Below, piece by piece: positions 22,861-34,236 of a stretch of DNA of 64,000 bases (position 1 is the stretch's first letter; each line of letters starts with the position of its first letter). The notes beneath the pieces are model-generated. The model saw only the letters and a list, made by a program, of their open reading frames with translations, did no database searches and was not told the origin of the DNA. Location: the NCBI GenBank assembly GCA_011009095.1, contig VTPC01000842.1, positions 353,443 through 417,442 on the forward strand. The letters run 5' to 3'. The DNA comes from Ignelater luminosus (Eukaryota > Arthropoda > Insecta > Coleoptera > Elateridae). Made by a program: the position numbers and the translations under genes.

Positions 22861-24014
22861 GAAGAGTAGAATTGAATAAGGGGGTAAGTGCCAAAAATTT
22901 TCAGTAGTAGCAATAAACTGTTTTATTTTGTTAAACGTGTTAACCTGTATGAATACATATGTAAAAATGAATCTTACAAGCATAAGAAACTTATATTATA
23001 ATGGAAAATCAAATGTACAAATCTTTAACGTTTTTATAAAAAAAGAAAAAGAAAAACTGCAAAATAGGGTAAGTCCATTTGTATTTTCTGCGGTGCTTAG
23101 TGCCACTTACTAATTTGTCATTTCTTGGTAAAATTGTTTGTACTCTGGCAATTTCAAAAATGGTATCATAGCTCTTAAATTTTTCTTCTTTTCTTCACTT
23201 AGGTTAGGTTTGCTCTTGCAAACGCAACTGGATAGTTTTAAGATCGGTTTTATTAACGTTTTTCTTTAAAACATTTCTCTTGTTCCATGCCTCTATTTCA
23301 GTAATATTGTTTTTTGTGTATACGTAGCCAGGTTGATCTTGGGTCACTTTTATCATGGAGACTTTGGATATGCAAAACTTAGAAGTAAATATTAAAGAAC
23401 CTACTGCTTCTTGCAAATTAAAAAAGTCGTCGTGATTCATTGTAATCACTCTGTATGGCTGTACTAGTCTTGATTCCTTTATTATGTCTTTTATGTTCTC
23501 AGGCACAAAATATTTCTTCACTTTCTTTCTTTCCTCAATCTAAGCAAAACGTCTGTCGTTTGGGAGGAAGCTATGAAAGTCCATGATGATAGTGGAAGTA
23601 TTACTGCCAGGAAGTTGCGATGCAGCAAAGTCTTCTGTCATATTAGTCTGTGCCGTTTTTGCTTTGCGATGATGCAATTCTAAGAATGCCCTTGCAGATA
23701 TGCAGATGTGAGGGTGTTGGCTTTTTCTTTACATGCGTACCTATCACAGGTTTTACAAGTATCTGTTCTTGGTCTTCGAAAACCTAACTTTGGACATTCC
23801 TTTTTAAAAACCTGAGAGAAGTACTTGCATAGCACTGCATTATCGGGAGACTTGTTCAAACGTGCACACTGTATGAGGTAATTGTATGCACAAATGAATT
23901 TTTGGTACTTGGCCCCTTTTAGGAGACATAAAGCATGGCACTTAGAACCGTTTTATGTAAAAATATCAATTTTCGATATTTTGGCACTTACCCTCTTATT
24001 CAATTCTACTCTTC
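22861..24014. mobile_element. DNA transposon with 36-bp TIRs and 4-bp TSD (Sola-like?)
   Basis: The left TIR 22861-22896 begins GAAGAGTAGAATTGAATAAG. The right TIR 23979-24014 is its inverse with one mismatch in 36. The element is flanked by a direct duplication AAAT (22857-22860 and 24015-24018), and the empty site is visible in the related copy of its host element G. A 4-bp duplication excludes Tc1/mariner (TA) and hAT (8 bp). Sola elements make 4-bp duplications, and the AAAT target with purine-rich termini would suit that superfamily, but this assignment is inference. The interior holds degraded minus-strand coding sequence. Confidence 0.8.
23204..23935 (-). pseudogene. Degraded transposon protein with CxxC motif
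   Basis: On the minus strand three protein-like segments lie in order but in different frames. From about 23900: NKSPDNAVLCKYFSQVFKKE, then FRRPRTDTCKTCD with a CxxC pair (about 23743-23787). Next, a segment with ELHHRKAKTAQTNM and STIIMDFHSFLPND. Last, an open frame 23204-23521 of 105 residues, starting MKKYFVPENIKDIIKESRLV and containing DQPGYVYTKNNI. The FxxPrxDtCxxCd motif followed by a His/Lys-rich ELHxRKA block and a hydrophobic stretch containing one Asp resembles uncharacterised proteins encoded by repetitive elements in insects, as I recall them. Stops and frameshifts separate the blocks, so the gene is dead. It lies wholly between the 36-bp TIRs and is most likely that element's own transposase. 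Confidence 0.6.
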
Positions 24015-24070
24015 AAATAGCGACATTGCAGTTTCACCGAAGTAGGCGTTGATTTAGAGGATTGCTCAAC

Positions 24071-26268
24071 AACCGACTGTTGTCTTATTAACATCCTTTG
24101 CTATGCGCGACACTGATACTTCCGCGTATGAAACTTGCCAGTTCATCCCCCCTAGACAGTTGTGGTTGCCAACAAAAAATCTAAAGAAACAAACTACGTT
24201 TCCGACTTTCAATATCCGGCTCGACTCGAGTTGCCGCCTTCTAGCCGGTTCATCGCCTGTTCGTTCCGTTGTGGTGTGCCATGTAAGAAAATATCATTAC
24301 TGCTACCGTTCGCGCGTCGTATCTTCCGCTCTGCTTAATGCCTCAAAGAATTGAAATAAATAACAGAAGACCTGTAAGAGAGTGTTGGTATTAAGCATCC
24401 GTTTTCACAAAAAATATGTTTGTGAAACCTGCTAAACTGCAAGAAGTTTAATGAAGGTACAGCTATTTCCACGCTCACGTTCGCTCGCTCGCCTATCCGG
24501 GCCGAAAGATCTCTTAGCCTACTAAGTCGCCCTGCTTCGTCGACGTTTTGCGCCTATCGATACCCTGGCATTGGTAGTCCCTGGTCCGTCGAGCAACCAT
24601 TTCGAACACATGTAAATAAATGAATGACAGTCTACTGCATCGAGCATAGGTCGTTCAGTTCAATCGTTCACGATCTAACTATTTGAAAATATGAATTTGT
24701 TTAAAAATTGATCGCTATGGTCGACATGGACAATACTGTATCTTGGGTAATGTGTAATCGAGCGATGACCGCTAGTTTCAAGTATTGCAAACAACTAACT
24801 AGGTTTTTAGTATTTTTATTATAAATGTTGACTTAAAAGAATTTATTACTTACATAGTCATCAATTTCTGATGAATATTTTGGTCAAAACTTGATCACTT
24901 TTGTTTATCTAGTAGCTTGTCCAACACAAACTAGAAGGTTCTAGCCATTTACATCTAGCCATCGCATCGTTTTGACTTAGTGTCTGTTCTTTGGGCTGCG
25001 CTGGTCTTGATAAAATGTTGCTGTTATAATCTAGTTGGAAACTTGAAAACTGGATATTTGCGATTTGGTGTTCAAAATAGAGGCAAGTTAGTATATCTAG
25101 CTGCCATGGCCAAAACATTGTTTTGTTCTTCGAGATTTTTATTCAAAATGGAAAGAAACCGAGACAAAAACACCGTTAATAGACCAATATGCAATCAAGG
25201 GCTTCAAAGATGGGGAAAGGAGTCATAAATAATGTGAGGTTAACTTAATGGAATTGTGTTTTATTGTTTTTTTATCATTTCTTGGTTCCCTTGATTTTGT
25301 AGTACTGTTAAGGTCGACTAAGTTAGGGAAATCTATGATAAAACAGCATTTAATTAATATCTAAAGATTGTTCAATGACATACTAAAAATTACAATTGAA
25401 ACAACGATTAATTTTAACCACCTCGTTATGGTTCGTGTAAGGCAACTACATACATAATAATTTTACAATAAATTACGAACAAATTGGCATCTGAAAGTAA
25501 TTTTTTTCTTATTTAAAAATAAATAACTCGTACTTTATACAAATTAGTGTTACCTACAAGTAGCGACCATTTAATTAGCCATTTAAATTATCAGAATTAT
25601 TTTTACTGCTGCTCTTTATACGGCCTTTAAAATACATTTATATAACTTGCATCCTCTTTAAGAAGTCATTAGTGTAATAAATACAAGTTAACTAATAAAC
25701 TTACCTGCTCACAAAGGCATAAAAAATTGTTTCGTCCGTATAATTATAAGACTATTAAAAAGGCTTTTTACAATTAAGCCCACCAATTTTCTTTGTAATA
25801 ATAACAACGTTACTACCAATAGAGAAATTAAAAATGTAAATTACTCTCGATTGGTTCTCATTCGTTTTCGTATGGTAGAATAATAAAAACAGGAACTCTC
25901 TTTGTAAAAATGTAATGATGAAATAACTTCCAAGTAATAAAATGTCAAAGTATTCTTGCAGTTATTTAATTTATGATTATTGAATTGCCTCCAAGTAGAT
26001 AATATAATCGTGTTCTTGCATGCTGTTGTGGAAAACGTATTGGTAATCCATTTGCAATTTTTGCGTATTGTTTAAGAGGAAAAAATGTAGATGAAAGGTT
26101 TCCGCTCGACAGCGATTCTTGCTTTGTTTGTTTCTTAACGGAATAATTTCGCAATAGAATTATTATCATTAAGGCTTAAGCAACCGTATAACTAAAAAAA
26201 GTCTTTTTTGCAAATTTTCAAACAATTTAATTGATACATTTTTTACAACTACTCGCACGTAGTGTGGC
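24071..26268. other. Non-coding stretch with a GC-richer part at 24100-24690
   Basis: The segment 24100-24690 is clearly less AT-biased, with CG-rich words (CGCGCGTCG, TCGCTCGCTCGCC), an AATAAA-like ATAAATAACAGA at about 24357 and no convincing frame beyond 83 codons. It could be a decayed LTR or promoter region. From 24700 to 26268 the sequence is ordinary AT-rich DNA. Confidence 0.4.
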
Positions 26269-26497
26269 ATTTTGAGAAAACGGAAATTCCTTCTCACAGC
26301 ATAAAAGATTGCTGGAAAACTAATAACGATCTCGCTTTCTCACGCAGCTGTACTTAACAACCCGTTCTAGTTATTAATTAACAAGTTACGTCTATAATGA
26401 GCGCTCTGTGAATCCAGCATAACTTAAAAAGTTTATCCCGTCTAGGGATCTTTTGCCTGCGGCAACGATCACTTATGTGGAAACATTTCTGTAGTAA
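26269..26497 (+). repeat. Left arm of 229-bp inverted repeat
   Basis: Starts ATTTTGAGAAAACGGAAATT and includes TTATCCCGTCTAGGGATC and GCGGCAACGATCACTTATG. The inverse lies at 27872-28100. Confidence 0.9.
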
Positions 26498-27349
26498 GGA
26501 TAAGTATATTACATTCCTTGACTTTATATATAAGTATAAAATAGCTTTTAATGCTACTTCCTTGATTGGGTTTTTTATTGAATTCAATTATTCATTCCAT
26601 TATGAGAAACTTGCAGTAATCATTCTATAATTATTATACCGATGTTATTTCCTGTCGAAATTTTTCAACAGCCAAACGAACACATTTGAAAGAATAAAAT
26701 AGTAATGGCCCTAAAAATCTGCTTGCGACACCCCCAAAGAAATTATTGATAAGATAATAATAATGCAATCTTCTAGCTTTAACTAACCATTGCAAGCAAT
26801 TATTAGTATCAATGCATGGTTAGAAGTTTAGGTTGTTAATGTCGTTAAGTGGTGTACGATTATGAGGTATTGTTTTAGAGGAGGCTGTACTTATCAATAC
26901 TTCCTGAGATTGCTTAATTAATTAAAGTAGGCGCCACAAAAACATTTATTAAAGGTTGGTGTAACAGTGTTGTTGATAAAAGACTTTACAGTTACAGTTA
27001 GATTTAAAATTAAAATTTTAAGAAAATCAGTATTAGGGATGTAGAAAGAAGGTTTTTTTAAGTGACGGCGTTTCTCTGTCAGAAGATATTTTTTTGGTAA
27101 CGTCTTTCACGAAATCAACTCTCAGGCGTAGATAGAAGTTTCAAAATCAATTTGCCTTTCGTAACGGACATTCCTAGACAGTGTGGAAAACAAAAAATAA
27201 AATCAGCTTCCTTTTTTGAGGCTTGATGAAATTTTGTAGACTCGACATTCATTGCCTCGTTAACCGATTACACGGTCCGTTGGGGCAACTCGGTTTCCAC
27301 CAATGTCTTCAGACATCAAAAGACTGGTGTGTAACTTTGTGAGCTGGGC

Positions 27350-27510
27350 CAACCTAAAGATTCTTCTACAGCTCGAATGGTATGACGTAATTCATAATTT
27401 CGAACTAATAATCTGTCGGTTATTTGATTTAGAGTTTTCTCTGCAACATTTAGACAATTGATAACATTATGAAAACCCAAATCTGTAAGTCCCCAAAGTA
27501 AGTTTCAAAT
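27350..27510 (+). repeat. Repeat family R, partial copy a
   Basis: Starts with CTAAAGATTCTTCTAC, then TCGAATGGTATGACGTAATT, GAACTAATAATCTGTCGGTT and AAAACCCAAATCTGTAAGTC. The same ordered blocks occur at about 57990-58150 and inverted at 32750-32950. Non-coding. Confidence 0.65.
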
Positions 27511-27871
27511 TAACATGGAGTGGTCTCCTTCAGACAACAGAGGTTTATTGTTTGTATTCGTGGAGGTCCAGAGTGCTAGACTATGTACTTTTCCAATTTG
27601 TTTCGGAAGAGAGAAACGTCTATGGTGGAAATTCTTGTTCTGAAACGGGAATTTTCAGCAACCAGATTGGGAAATCCGTTGTTAGCCATTTGAGGATACT
27701 GGATAGTTGTTACGTAATAGCTATCAAACTATGTTGCTTTATCTTGATTAGTTTTATCCATTCTGTGTGCAAAATGACTTGTATCTTTAGTAACGATAGA
27801 GTAAAATGTGCCGATTATATGAAAATTTACCATTCGGTAGAAGGGATAGAAAAATAGTAAGTTTCAACAGA

Positions 27872-28100
27872 TTACTACAGAAATGTTTCCACATAAGTGA
27901 TCGTTGCCGCAGATAAAAGATCCCTAGACGGGATAAACTTTTTAAGTTATGCTGGATTCACAGAGTGCTCATTATAGACGCAACTTGTTAATTAATAACT
28001 AGAACGGGTTGTTAAGTACAGCTGCGTGAGAAAGCGAGATCGTTATTAGTTTTCCAGCAATCTTTTATGCTGTGAGAAGAAATTTCCGTTTTCTCAAAAT
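27872..28100 (-). repeat. Right arm of 229-bp inverted repeat
   Basis: Inverse of 26269-26497 with a handful of substitutions (for example GAGCGC against GAGCAC, and GCCTGCGG against ATCTGCGG). Confidence 0.9.
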
Positions 28101-28167
28101 ATTAATTAAACTAACAAAAAGAGGCTATCATTTTGTGAAGAATTGAATTCGAATTGTCAAAATTTTT

Positions 28168-28168
<1 letters not shown>

Positions 28169-28206
<38 letters not shown>
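28169..28206. repeat. (AC)19 microsatellite
   Basis: Nineteen uninterrupted AC units, 34 bp from the scaffold gap. It lies between the inverted-repeat arm and the N run. Confidence 0.95.
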
Positions 28207-28208
<2 letters not shown>

Positions 28209-28239
28209 CCGCCTGAATTGAAGAGAGAGGGTACTAGAC

Positions 28240-28249
28240 NNNNNNNNNN
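28240..28249. other. Assembly gap (10 N)
   Basis: Ten N bases. Sequence left and right of this point may not be truly adjacent or correctly oriented. Confidence 1.
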
Positions 28250-28831
28250 GTAGTTTTCAGACAATCAGGGTAGTGTCACGGATTTTCTCAACGGTCAAGT
28301 CAGTATTTCTCAATCTGGAAGGTTGCCAGCTTCTGGAAAAGGATCGCTTATTGCCGAATACCTTTTTATGAACTGGGTTTTCGAGATTATACTTTGCGCC
28401 CTGTAAACTCACATTTAGTAGTTCAAGTTAGCATTTTTGAATTGAACAGCTTTGGTGACAAAATGAATTTTTTTTTGTAGTTTCTGTAATTATTGAACAC
28501 TTTAAAAATTATTTTCATTTATACTTGACTGCCCAATTTAGGATTATTCCAAGCAATGTAAAGTATCTGTAAAAAATTCCTTTCTTATTAGGGACTGGTA
28601 AATACTACAAAGAAGCTCAAACAGTAGAAATTCCTACTTACTTTACTAAATCCAGTGTTAAAATAGTTCTTTGTGCTGTTTGAGATAAAATTAAAATAAA
28701 TTAATTCAATTATAATAATTGAATATAAAAAAGACAAATTAATGAATGGTACAATAACTTCTATAGGTGCAAAAATAATTCAACAATAATACACAAACCA
28801 ACAACCGTTAAATAAATTATTATATAATTAT

Positions 28832-28862
<31 letters not shown>

Positions 28863-30690
28863 AATTCTTACAAAATCAAACACAATGCATACTTCACGAC
28901 TTTTAATGCAATAAAAATTATGTGAAATTGTCACCTAACAAAATCACTCCCAGAGAATTTATTTAAATAAAAAACCGTTAAATAAGAATAGACGAAGGCC
29001 GTAACTTATTAATATTAATATTTATATTAAAACACTATTGTGTATAGCTTGAATAGAAAAAGTATGTTACATAATACATGCTAAAAGAAAAAAAAAGAAT
29101 AACAGCACTGATCAAGAACTGTTTTTGTGAAATACAGTAGCAACGTCAACACAACCAATCACACTTACATTCCATTCGTTAAAAACTATAGAAAACTTAA
29201 CAAGAAACAAAACAAAAAAGAAAAAAAAACGTTTACTAATCAGCGACGTGTTGCAAAAAAAATACAATTCAGTGTAGTGGAATAGTTAATTTTCCTGCTA
29301 AGGCCGCGATCCCAGGAAGGACGACCACTTTGTTATTATAGATTCGCAGCAGCTAAGCAATTATTTCTGCTGAACAGTTATATTAAGAGAAAAGGATTTC
29401 TTTTCTTATGGTATACGAAGTTTTATAACTTTATTCTACAGTTAACTTGTGTGTTTTATGTCATTACAAGTTACTGCTACCTCCTTTGTTCAAATATGCA
29501 AATTTGATAATTATGTTAACGTTGTAGCGGTCGAACGTTGTTGGTTTTCTAAATATTTTTTTTTGTTAAACCAGCGTGAACTTGTACTATAAATGTTTAT
29601 GCGTACTGTAACTAACTCCTTGTTTTATATTAATAGCATTATAAATATTACAGATACCACTTGGACGTTCTTCGGTAATAAATAGATATCATTAAGGTTA
29701 ACGATTTATAATTTTGCAACAACCATAAAAATGTTTGTTCGTGTTCAGTTCATTATTTACAATCATTGGCATCTAAATCAAACCTGACCTGATAGCATAA
29801 ATGACAAAAAACACTTGAAGAAAAAAGTCAAATCATCATCAAGAAATGATGAGATATTTTGTATTCGGGAAGTCGCTACTACTTTGTATTGCAAATAAAA
29901 AGGGAAATTCAAGAAAATGGATAACTCCAAACAAACTGAAAAAATACAGAAAATCTGAATCAAAATCAAAATATAATTTATTCATTCCGGCTCAGAGGAC
30001 CAAAGAAGTAAAAGTTGACGCGGCAATGTGTTTTTTAAAAATTCGAATGATAAAACAGCGAATGTAGAATCATACCTATACAAAGAAATCGATTAGTTTG
30101 TTTATTCTCTGCTATTAAAAGCCAATTGTGAAAGTGGATCAGCGTATTACCAACTGTGACTCTTCAGAATCGCCAAATGTTACTTAAAACTGTTCCAGAA
30201 TAAAACTGGGGACTATCAATAAATTTGCTGGAGTCATTGTTAATATCTCAATCTTGGACTTAATTTTCAGACAAAAATTCTTCAAATGAGAAAGCTAGAA
30301 ACAAAATTGTCAATTCCATGCGATGATCTTTGACTTCAGAATTCATGCTGAGTAGACAGTTACAAGGAGATAATAAACCTAACTCTCCCAACACTAATTC
30401 AACTCTTATCAATAGCGAATGAGTGAAGAAAACAGTGATTAAGGTTTACACAGTGATAAATCAGCCTTGAATCTTCTCCAAGACGGTATATACATACTCT
30501 CCATATTAAGAACCAACTATGACCTTTCAAATTCAGTTTAGTGAAGAAAGTTTAAGCGTATTTTATAATATAGAAACAATAAAAACCTGAACAAGAAAGA
30601 AAATAAATTAGAACAGGCCAAGAAGCACGCAATAACTAAATAGGCAAATTGCACATATTAACTTTGTGATACCTACTTTCTGCGTCTTAA
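28250..30690. other. AT-rich non-coding stretch
   Basis: No gene or mobile element recognised. It contains a (CT)12 tract at 28839-28862 and several A-rich runs. Open frames at 29778-30067 on either strand are short and unrecognised. Confidence 0.5.
28839..28862. repeat. (CT)12 microsatellite
   Basis: Twelve CT units in AT-rich sequence. Confidence 0.9.
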
Positions 30691-30699
30691 GAAATTGCT

Positions 30700-32450
30700 A
30701 CCAAAGACATCATTTTCAGAAAAGACAAAAAATGGCCCCATGGCTTCAGAGCGATGCGCAGGAACGTAAAATTAATTTCTTTAAAGAAGGTTAGAAAACG
30801 AAGTACGATATACTTTTAAACTTTATGAAATCTTTTCCACATCGGTATCATCAGACCGGAGAAAGCCGAAGTTTCTTCAAAAGAGCGAAAAAGCGATTTC
30901 CAATTACACAATAACATAACGTTGCGAGAGTTTATAATGTCGGCACCAAAATGGTGCCGTTAACATCATAGGACAACGTTTGGCCGCCATAGGCGGCTTG
31001 CATTAATGTCGGAAAGTTGTAATCCTTAACGAATCATAGCTTAGAAAAAGAAAAATAAAAAATGCGACCATTTAGGAAGTTTTTAGAATTGCCAGTAAAG
31101 GCAGATGGCAACCCCAACCCATCATTGCTTCCTTTAAAAAAAGTTAAAAGAGCAAAAGAGACGGAGAACGATTATTAGCTTTTAAAACTCCCGGCGACTT
31201 TCTCAAATTAAGTTTAATTGAGGACATATCCAGACGTTTGGAGCACTAATCGTAGTTATTAACCTTATAATACTTAGTTCAAGTTTGTGGAATAGCCGCC
31301 AAAGCTGCCATGAGCAGAAAGAGCGATGTGGGACTAGCCTTCCAAAGCTGAACGGAAAACGTGAACTCTAACCCACTGTAGTTTTCTTTAAAAAGACTAA
31401 GAGAAGTGCGAAACAGATTTGTTGACCTTACTATAGCTTTTGGAAATTTTTATGAAGTTTCTGTTACTGTCCCTTGAACTGGTGTTGCTGACAAAGAAGG
31501 TACTGTTGAAGATGGCGACGTTTGATCATTTTCATGAGGAATGTAAAATGCGAAACCCACCATAGCTTTTGTTAAGAAGATTACAAAACGAAGTGCGAAT
31601 CGAATTAATAATGTTATGCAATAGCTGTTTGAAGTTGATAAATTTTTTTCAGGAAGCAGTTTCATCATGCAGAACAAGGACAGATCTTTTTTGTAGAGAG
31701 GCGAGACAATAACTTCGATTAAGAAAGTTCGTAAAGGTCGATGAAGGTTGCAAGACGACGTTTAGCCGCCATAGGCGGCCTCAATGTAGCTTAAAAAATG
31801 ATCAAGAAGCGCGACCAATGACTTTACAGTAGCTTCTGAAAGTTTATAGAATTGCCATCAAAGGTACTATTATTAAAAAGGGCGATACCTTGACCACTGA
31901 TTTACAGAAATGGCTTCAAATAAGAGCGTTTTTGGATGTCTACGGAGTTTTTTGAAGAGAAGCGCTAATTTTGTTTCAGAAGGTTTATAGTGTCATCGCC
32001 AAAAGCGATATCGTTAAAGGTGTAGTTAAGCGTTTGCTTGCCGTAGGCCCTTAAGAAGTTTAGAAACAAAATCGCTCCAAAAGCGACTAATAACCTTCAA
32101 CTTAAGTTTGTAAAATCGCTGCCATTAGCATGAAACGGTGATGCCTAACTGGCCTGCATAAACGGTTTCAAAGAAGAGTGCAAAAATGTGAACCCTAACC
32201 AACTATGTTTTTCATTATGAAGACTAGGAGAACAATAGAAGTGCGAAGTACATTATTTACTTTTGGGAAATTCATGAAACTAAGATCTGTTCCTCGAAAA
32301 GGAATACCAAGCACGATTGTTAAATCTCACAATGGATTTTCTTAAGAAGGTTTATAGCGTTGCGGCCATCGTCAAGTAAGGTACAATCTAACGTTTAGTC
32401 GTTTTAATAAGAATTTTTCTTTAAGAAGAATCGGTTTGCATAAACGGAGA
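30700..32450 (+). repeat. Satellite array II, unit about 265 bp
   Basis: Degenerate tandem sequence with recurrent marks. CGTTTGGCCGCC-type anchors lie near 30970, 31230, 31757, 32030 and 32390, spaced about 265 bp or a multiple. Each unit also has a GTTTATAGAATTGCC/AAGTTTATAATGTCG block and repeated GAAGTGCGAA and AAGAAGGTTTATAG words. Small perfect palindromes recur: GCCGCC-ATA-GGCGGC (30973 and 31761 regions), GGCACC-AAAAT-GGTGCC (about 30943). GCC-AGTAAAGGCAGAT-GGC-like forms also occur. Open frames at 31450-31677 and 32404-32655 (minus) are by-products. Copies are more diverged than in array I. Confidence 0.65.
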
Positions 32451-32639
32451 CAAAGCGCGAACCCGAGCGCACACCGCACTTTTCACTGGAAAAAAGAGTT
32501 CTCCTCAAAGGCGAGCGCAAAGTCGCAGATAACCTTCTAGAAGTTAGATGATGGATGATTAAGGAATCCAATGCTAACCAATAGTCAGTATGCGAAATAT
32601 TCTTCTTATAACGTATCAGTTTCAACAAAGCCGGCGGCG

Positions 32640-33012
32640 CTAGGGTATTTGGCACCTATGACAGAATTTCTTAAAGCGCCTTCAGGTGTTAAACAGGGTT
32701 GTGCGTATGACAAATTTTCTTATTTGTTGCGTCGACCCTGCTTTAGATAATACGAGGCACTACGCTGGCCGTACCTGGAATTCTGGGGAAAACGCTGTAA
32801 ATCACCTCTGAACACTCACAGACACTAAATAATCAACAGATTATTAAATCTGATGTTTAGATAATTAATTATATGCACCTACAGATTATTAGTTCGAAAC
32901 TACAAATTGCCTCATGCCATTTTGAGACGTAGACGTAGGAAGAATCTTTAGAGAAACAGTGATAAGGTATTTGGCGCCTAAGAGCACCTTTTTGTAGTAA
33001 ACAGGGTGGTAG
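32640..33012 (-). repeat. Repeat family R, tandem copies b
   Basis: Read on the minus strand: an R tail (CACCCTGTTTACTAC ... AGGCGCCAAATACC), an R head (CTAAAGATTCTTCCTACG), the body (AATAATCTGTTGATTATTTA, GTGTCTGTGAGTGTTCAGAG), then a second tail (AACCCTGTTTAACACC ... AGGTGCCAAATACC). The two tails are about 308 bp apart, so R occurs here as a tandem unit of roughly that size. It supplies the uninterrupted sequence corresponding to the hAT-like insertion at 58323. Confidence 0.65.
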
Positions 33013-33029
33013 ATGGTCAAGGACTACAC

Positions 33030-33240
33030 GGTCAGGTTTTCTTGTCGGGGTTTTCGGGCCTACATTCGGTCTTGTCGAGCTGTTGGGAGCCCGTTCGGGC
33101 CTCTCAAGCCGTTCAGATTTCCCGAGCCTGTCGGTTCTTTTAGACTTCTCGGTCCTTCGGGTTTTTCGAGTCCATCGGACTGTTCGGGCCTCTCGGGCCT
33201 TTTCGACTTCTAGGCCCTTCAGGATTCTCAGTTTAATTTA
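33030..33240 (-). mobile_element. GC-rich hAT-like core fragment, copy 4
   Basis: Degenerate units of about 9 bp such as TCGGGCCTCTCGGGCC and TTCTCGGTCCTTCGGG, orientation opposite to the copy at 58323. Neither terminus is present. It adjoins R copies at 32640-33012, as the complete element does at 58323, so it may be a relic of a similar insertion into R. Confidence 0.7.
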
Positions 33241-34236
33241 AATAATTAAGACTGTTTAATTGACAAATCGTTAACCAGTATGTATTACGTGCAAATGTAA
33301 TTCTTACAAGAAAGCCTGATTACTCAGAACAAAGTTATTGAAGGCGTAATTGGAGTTCAAATGCAAATAAATTGCCTTAAAAGAGCCTTAGTGTACAAAT
33401 GCCAATTTATCCTGTGGAACACCAATAATATTGCGAAAAGAAGAATTTCCAATTTTGAAGCTCTTAAAGATTTTGCGATTTTGCGATTTCACGAATTCCA
33501 ACAAAATTCTACCAAGGTTTTGTGTCTCTCGGAACATCCCTGATAGTTTGATAAAAGAATTGGACATTAGTTTAAGATGCTATTATATCAAAACGAGTAT
33601 CTTACTCTTTTTATCAATGCGGGGAATCCCGGAATAATTCCAAACAAATACCAGGCAAATTAAACAAAAGATGTTTCCCTATAGAAAAATTCGAATAGTT
33701 TTAATATCAGCTAGGAGCTAGATGAAAATTTTCAATTTTAGCTTCAGATTCTTCCAAGGAAATTTACCAGAAATTTACACATAACAAATTACCAATAAAA
33801 TGCAAATGATGAATGTCTAACAACAAAACGCAATGTGAGAAAACAAAAACAAAAATATCTTGCGCGGGGATTTAAACGAATTGAATTTGAATTTCGCTTG
33901 AACTCGTATTTTCATGCACTAACGTTTCGGAAATTTTCTCGTTGATTATAGACATTTCTACATTGAGTAAGCAATTTTACTTTGATAGGAGTGTATTCAC
34001 CACAGACAAAATAATTTGATATTTTACTTAAAGAAAGGAAAAAACGTAATGGAGTCTTACTCGCAGATCGGTTTCTCGTATAGATTACAATGACCAATGC
34101 TTGAGTTAAGTTGTTTGCTTGCGTTGACCAACTGTACTTCCATGGCACGTGCACGTTTTCGCCACCATCTTGTAATGCAGTATACAACTTCTTGATTTTA
34201 ATTTTACTTTATTTTTTTTACACATAACTTTAACTA
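33241..34236. other. AT-rich non-coding stretch
   Basis: Nothing recognised. Frames 33361-33543, 33431-33637 (plus) and 33912-34187 (minus) are short and unsupported. Confidence 0.5.

Larger units (their letters stand above)
22786..24070 (+). mobile_element. Element G, copy 2, interrupted and truncated
   Basis: The left end TGTGGCCAGGATAAAATGG, through GGATATTGGAAACATCCCTA, matches the inverse of copy 1's right half. The match stops at 22860, where a 1154-bp element has inserted, and resumes at 24015 with AAATAGCGACATTGCAGTTT through GATTTAGAGGATTGCTCAA. Homology ends near 24070 and no second TIR is found. Copy 1 (inverse of about 22010-22085) supplies the uninterrupted sequence across the insertion point. 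Confidence 0.8.
26269..28100. mobile_element. 1.83-kb unit bounded by 229-bp inverted repeats
   Basis: The arms 26269-26497 and 27872-28100 are inverse copies of equal length with only about five mismatches seen (near 98% identity). Outer ends read ATTTTGAGAAAACGG. The 1.37-kb interior has no recognised transposase; its longest frame (27552-27857, plus, 101 codons) matches nothing I know. A copy of repeat family R lies inside. No clear target duplication is seen. It is either a long-TIR/foldback transposon or a recent inverted duplication. The scaffold gap at 28240 lies only 140 bp to the right, so an assembly artefact should be considered. Confidence 0.65.

Noticed and set aside
27552..27857. 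101-codon plus-strand frame as transposase of the 1.83-kb inverted-repeat unit
   Set aside because: No DDE, zinc-finger or HTH motif is visible and the composition matches translated AT-rich DNA.
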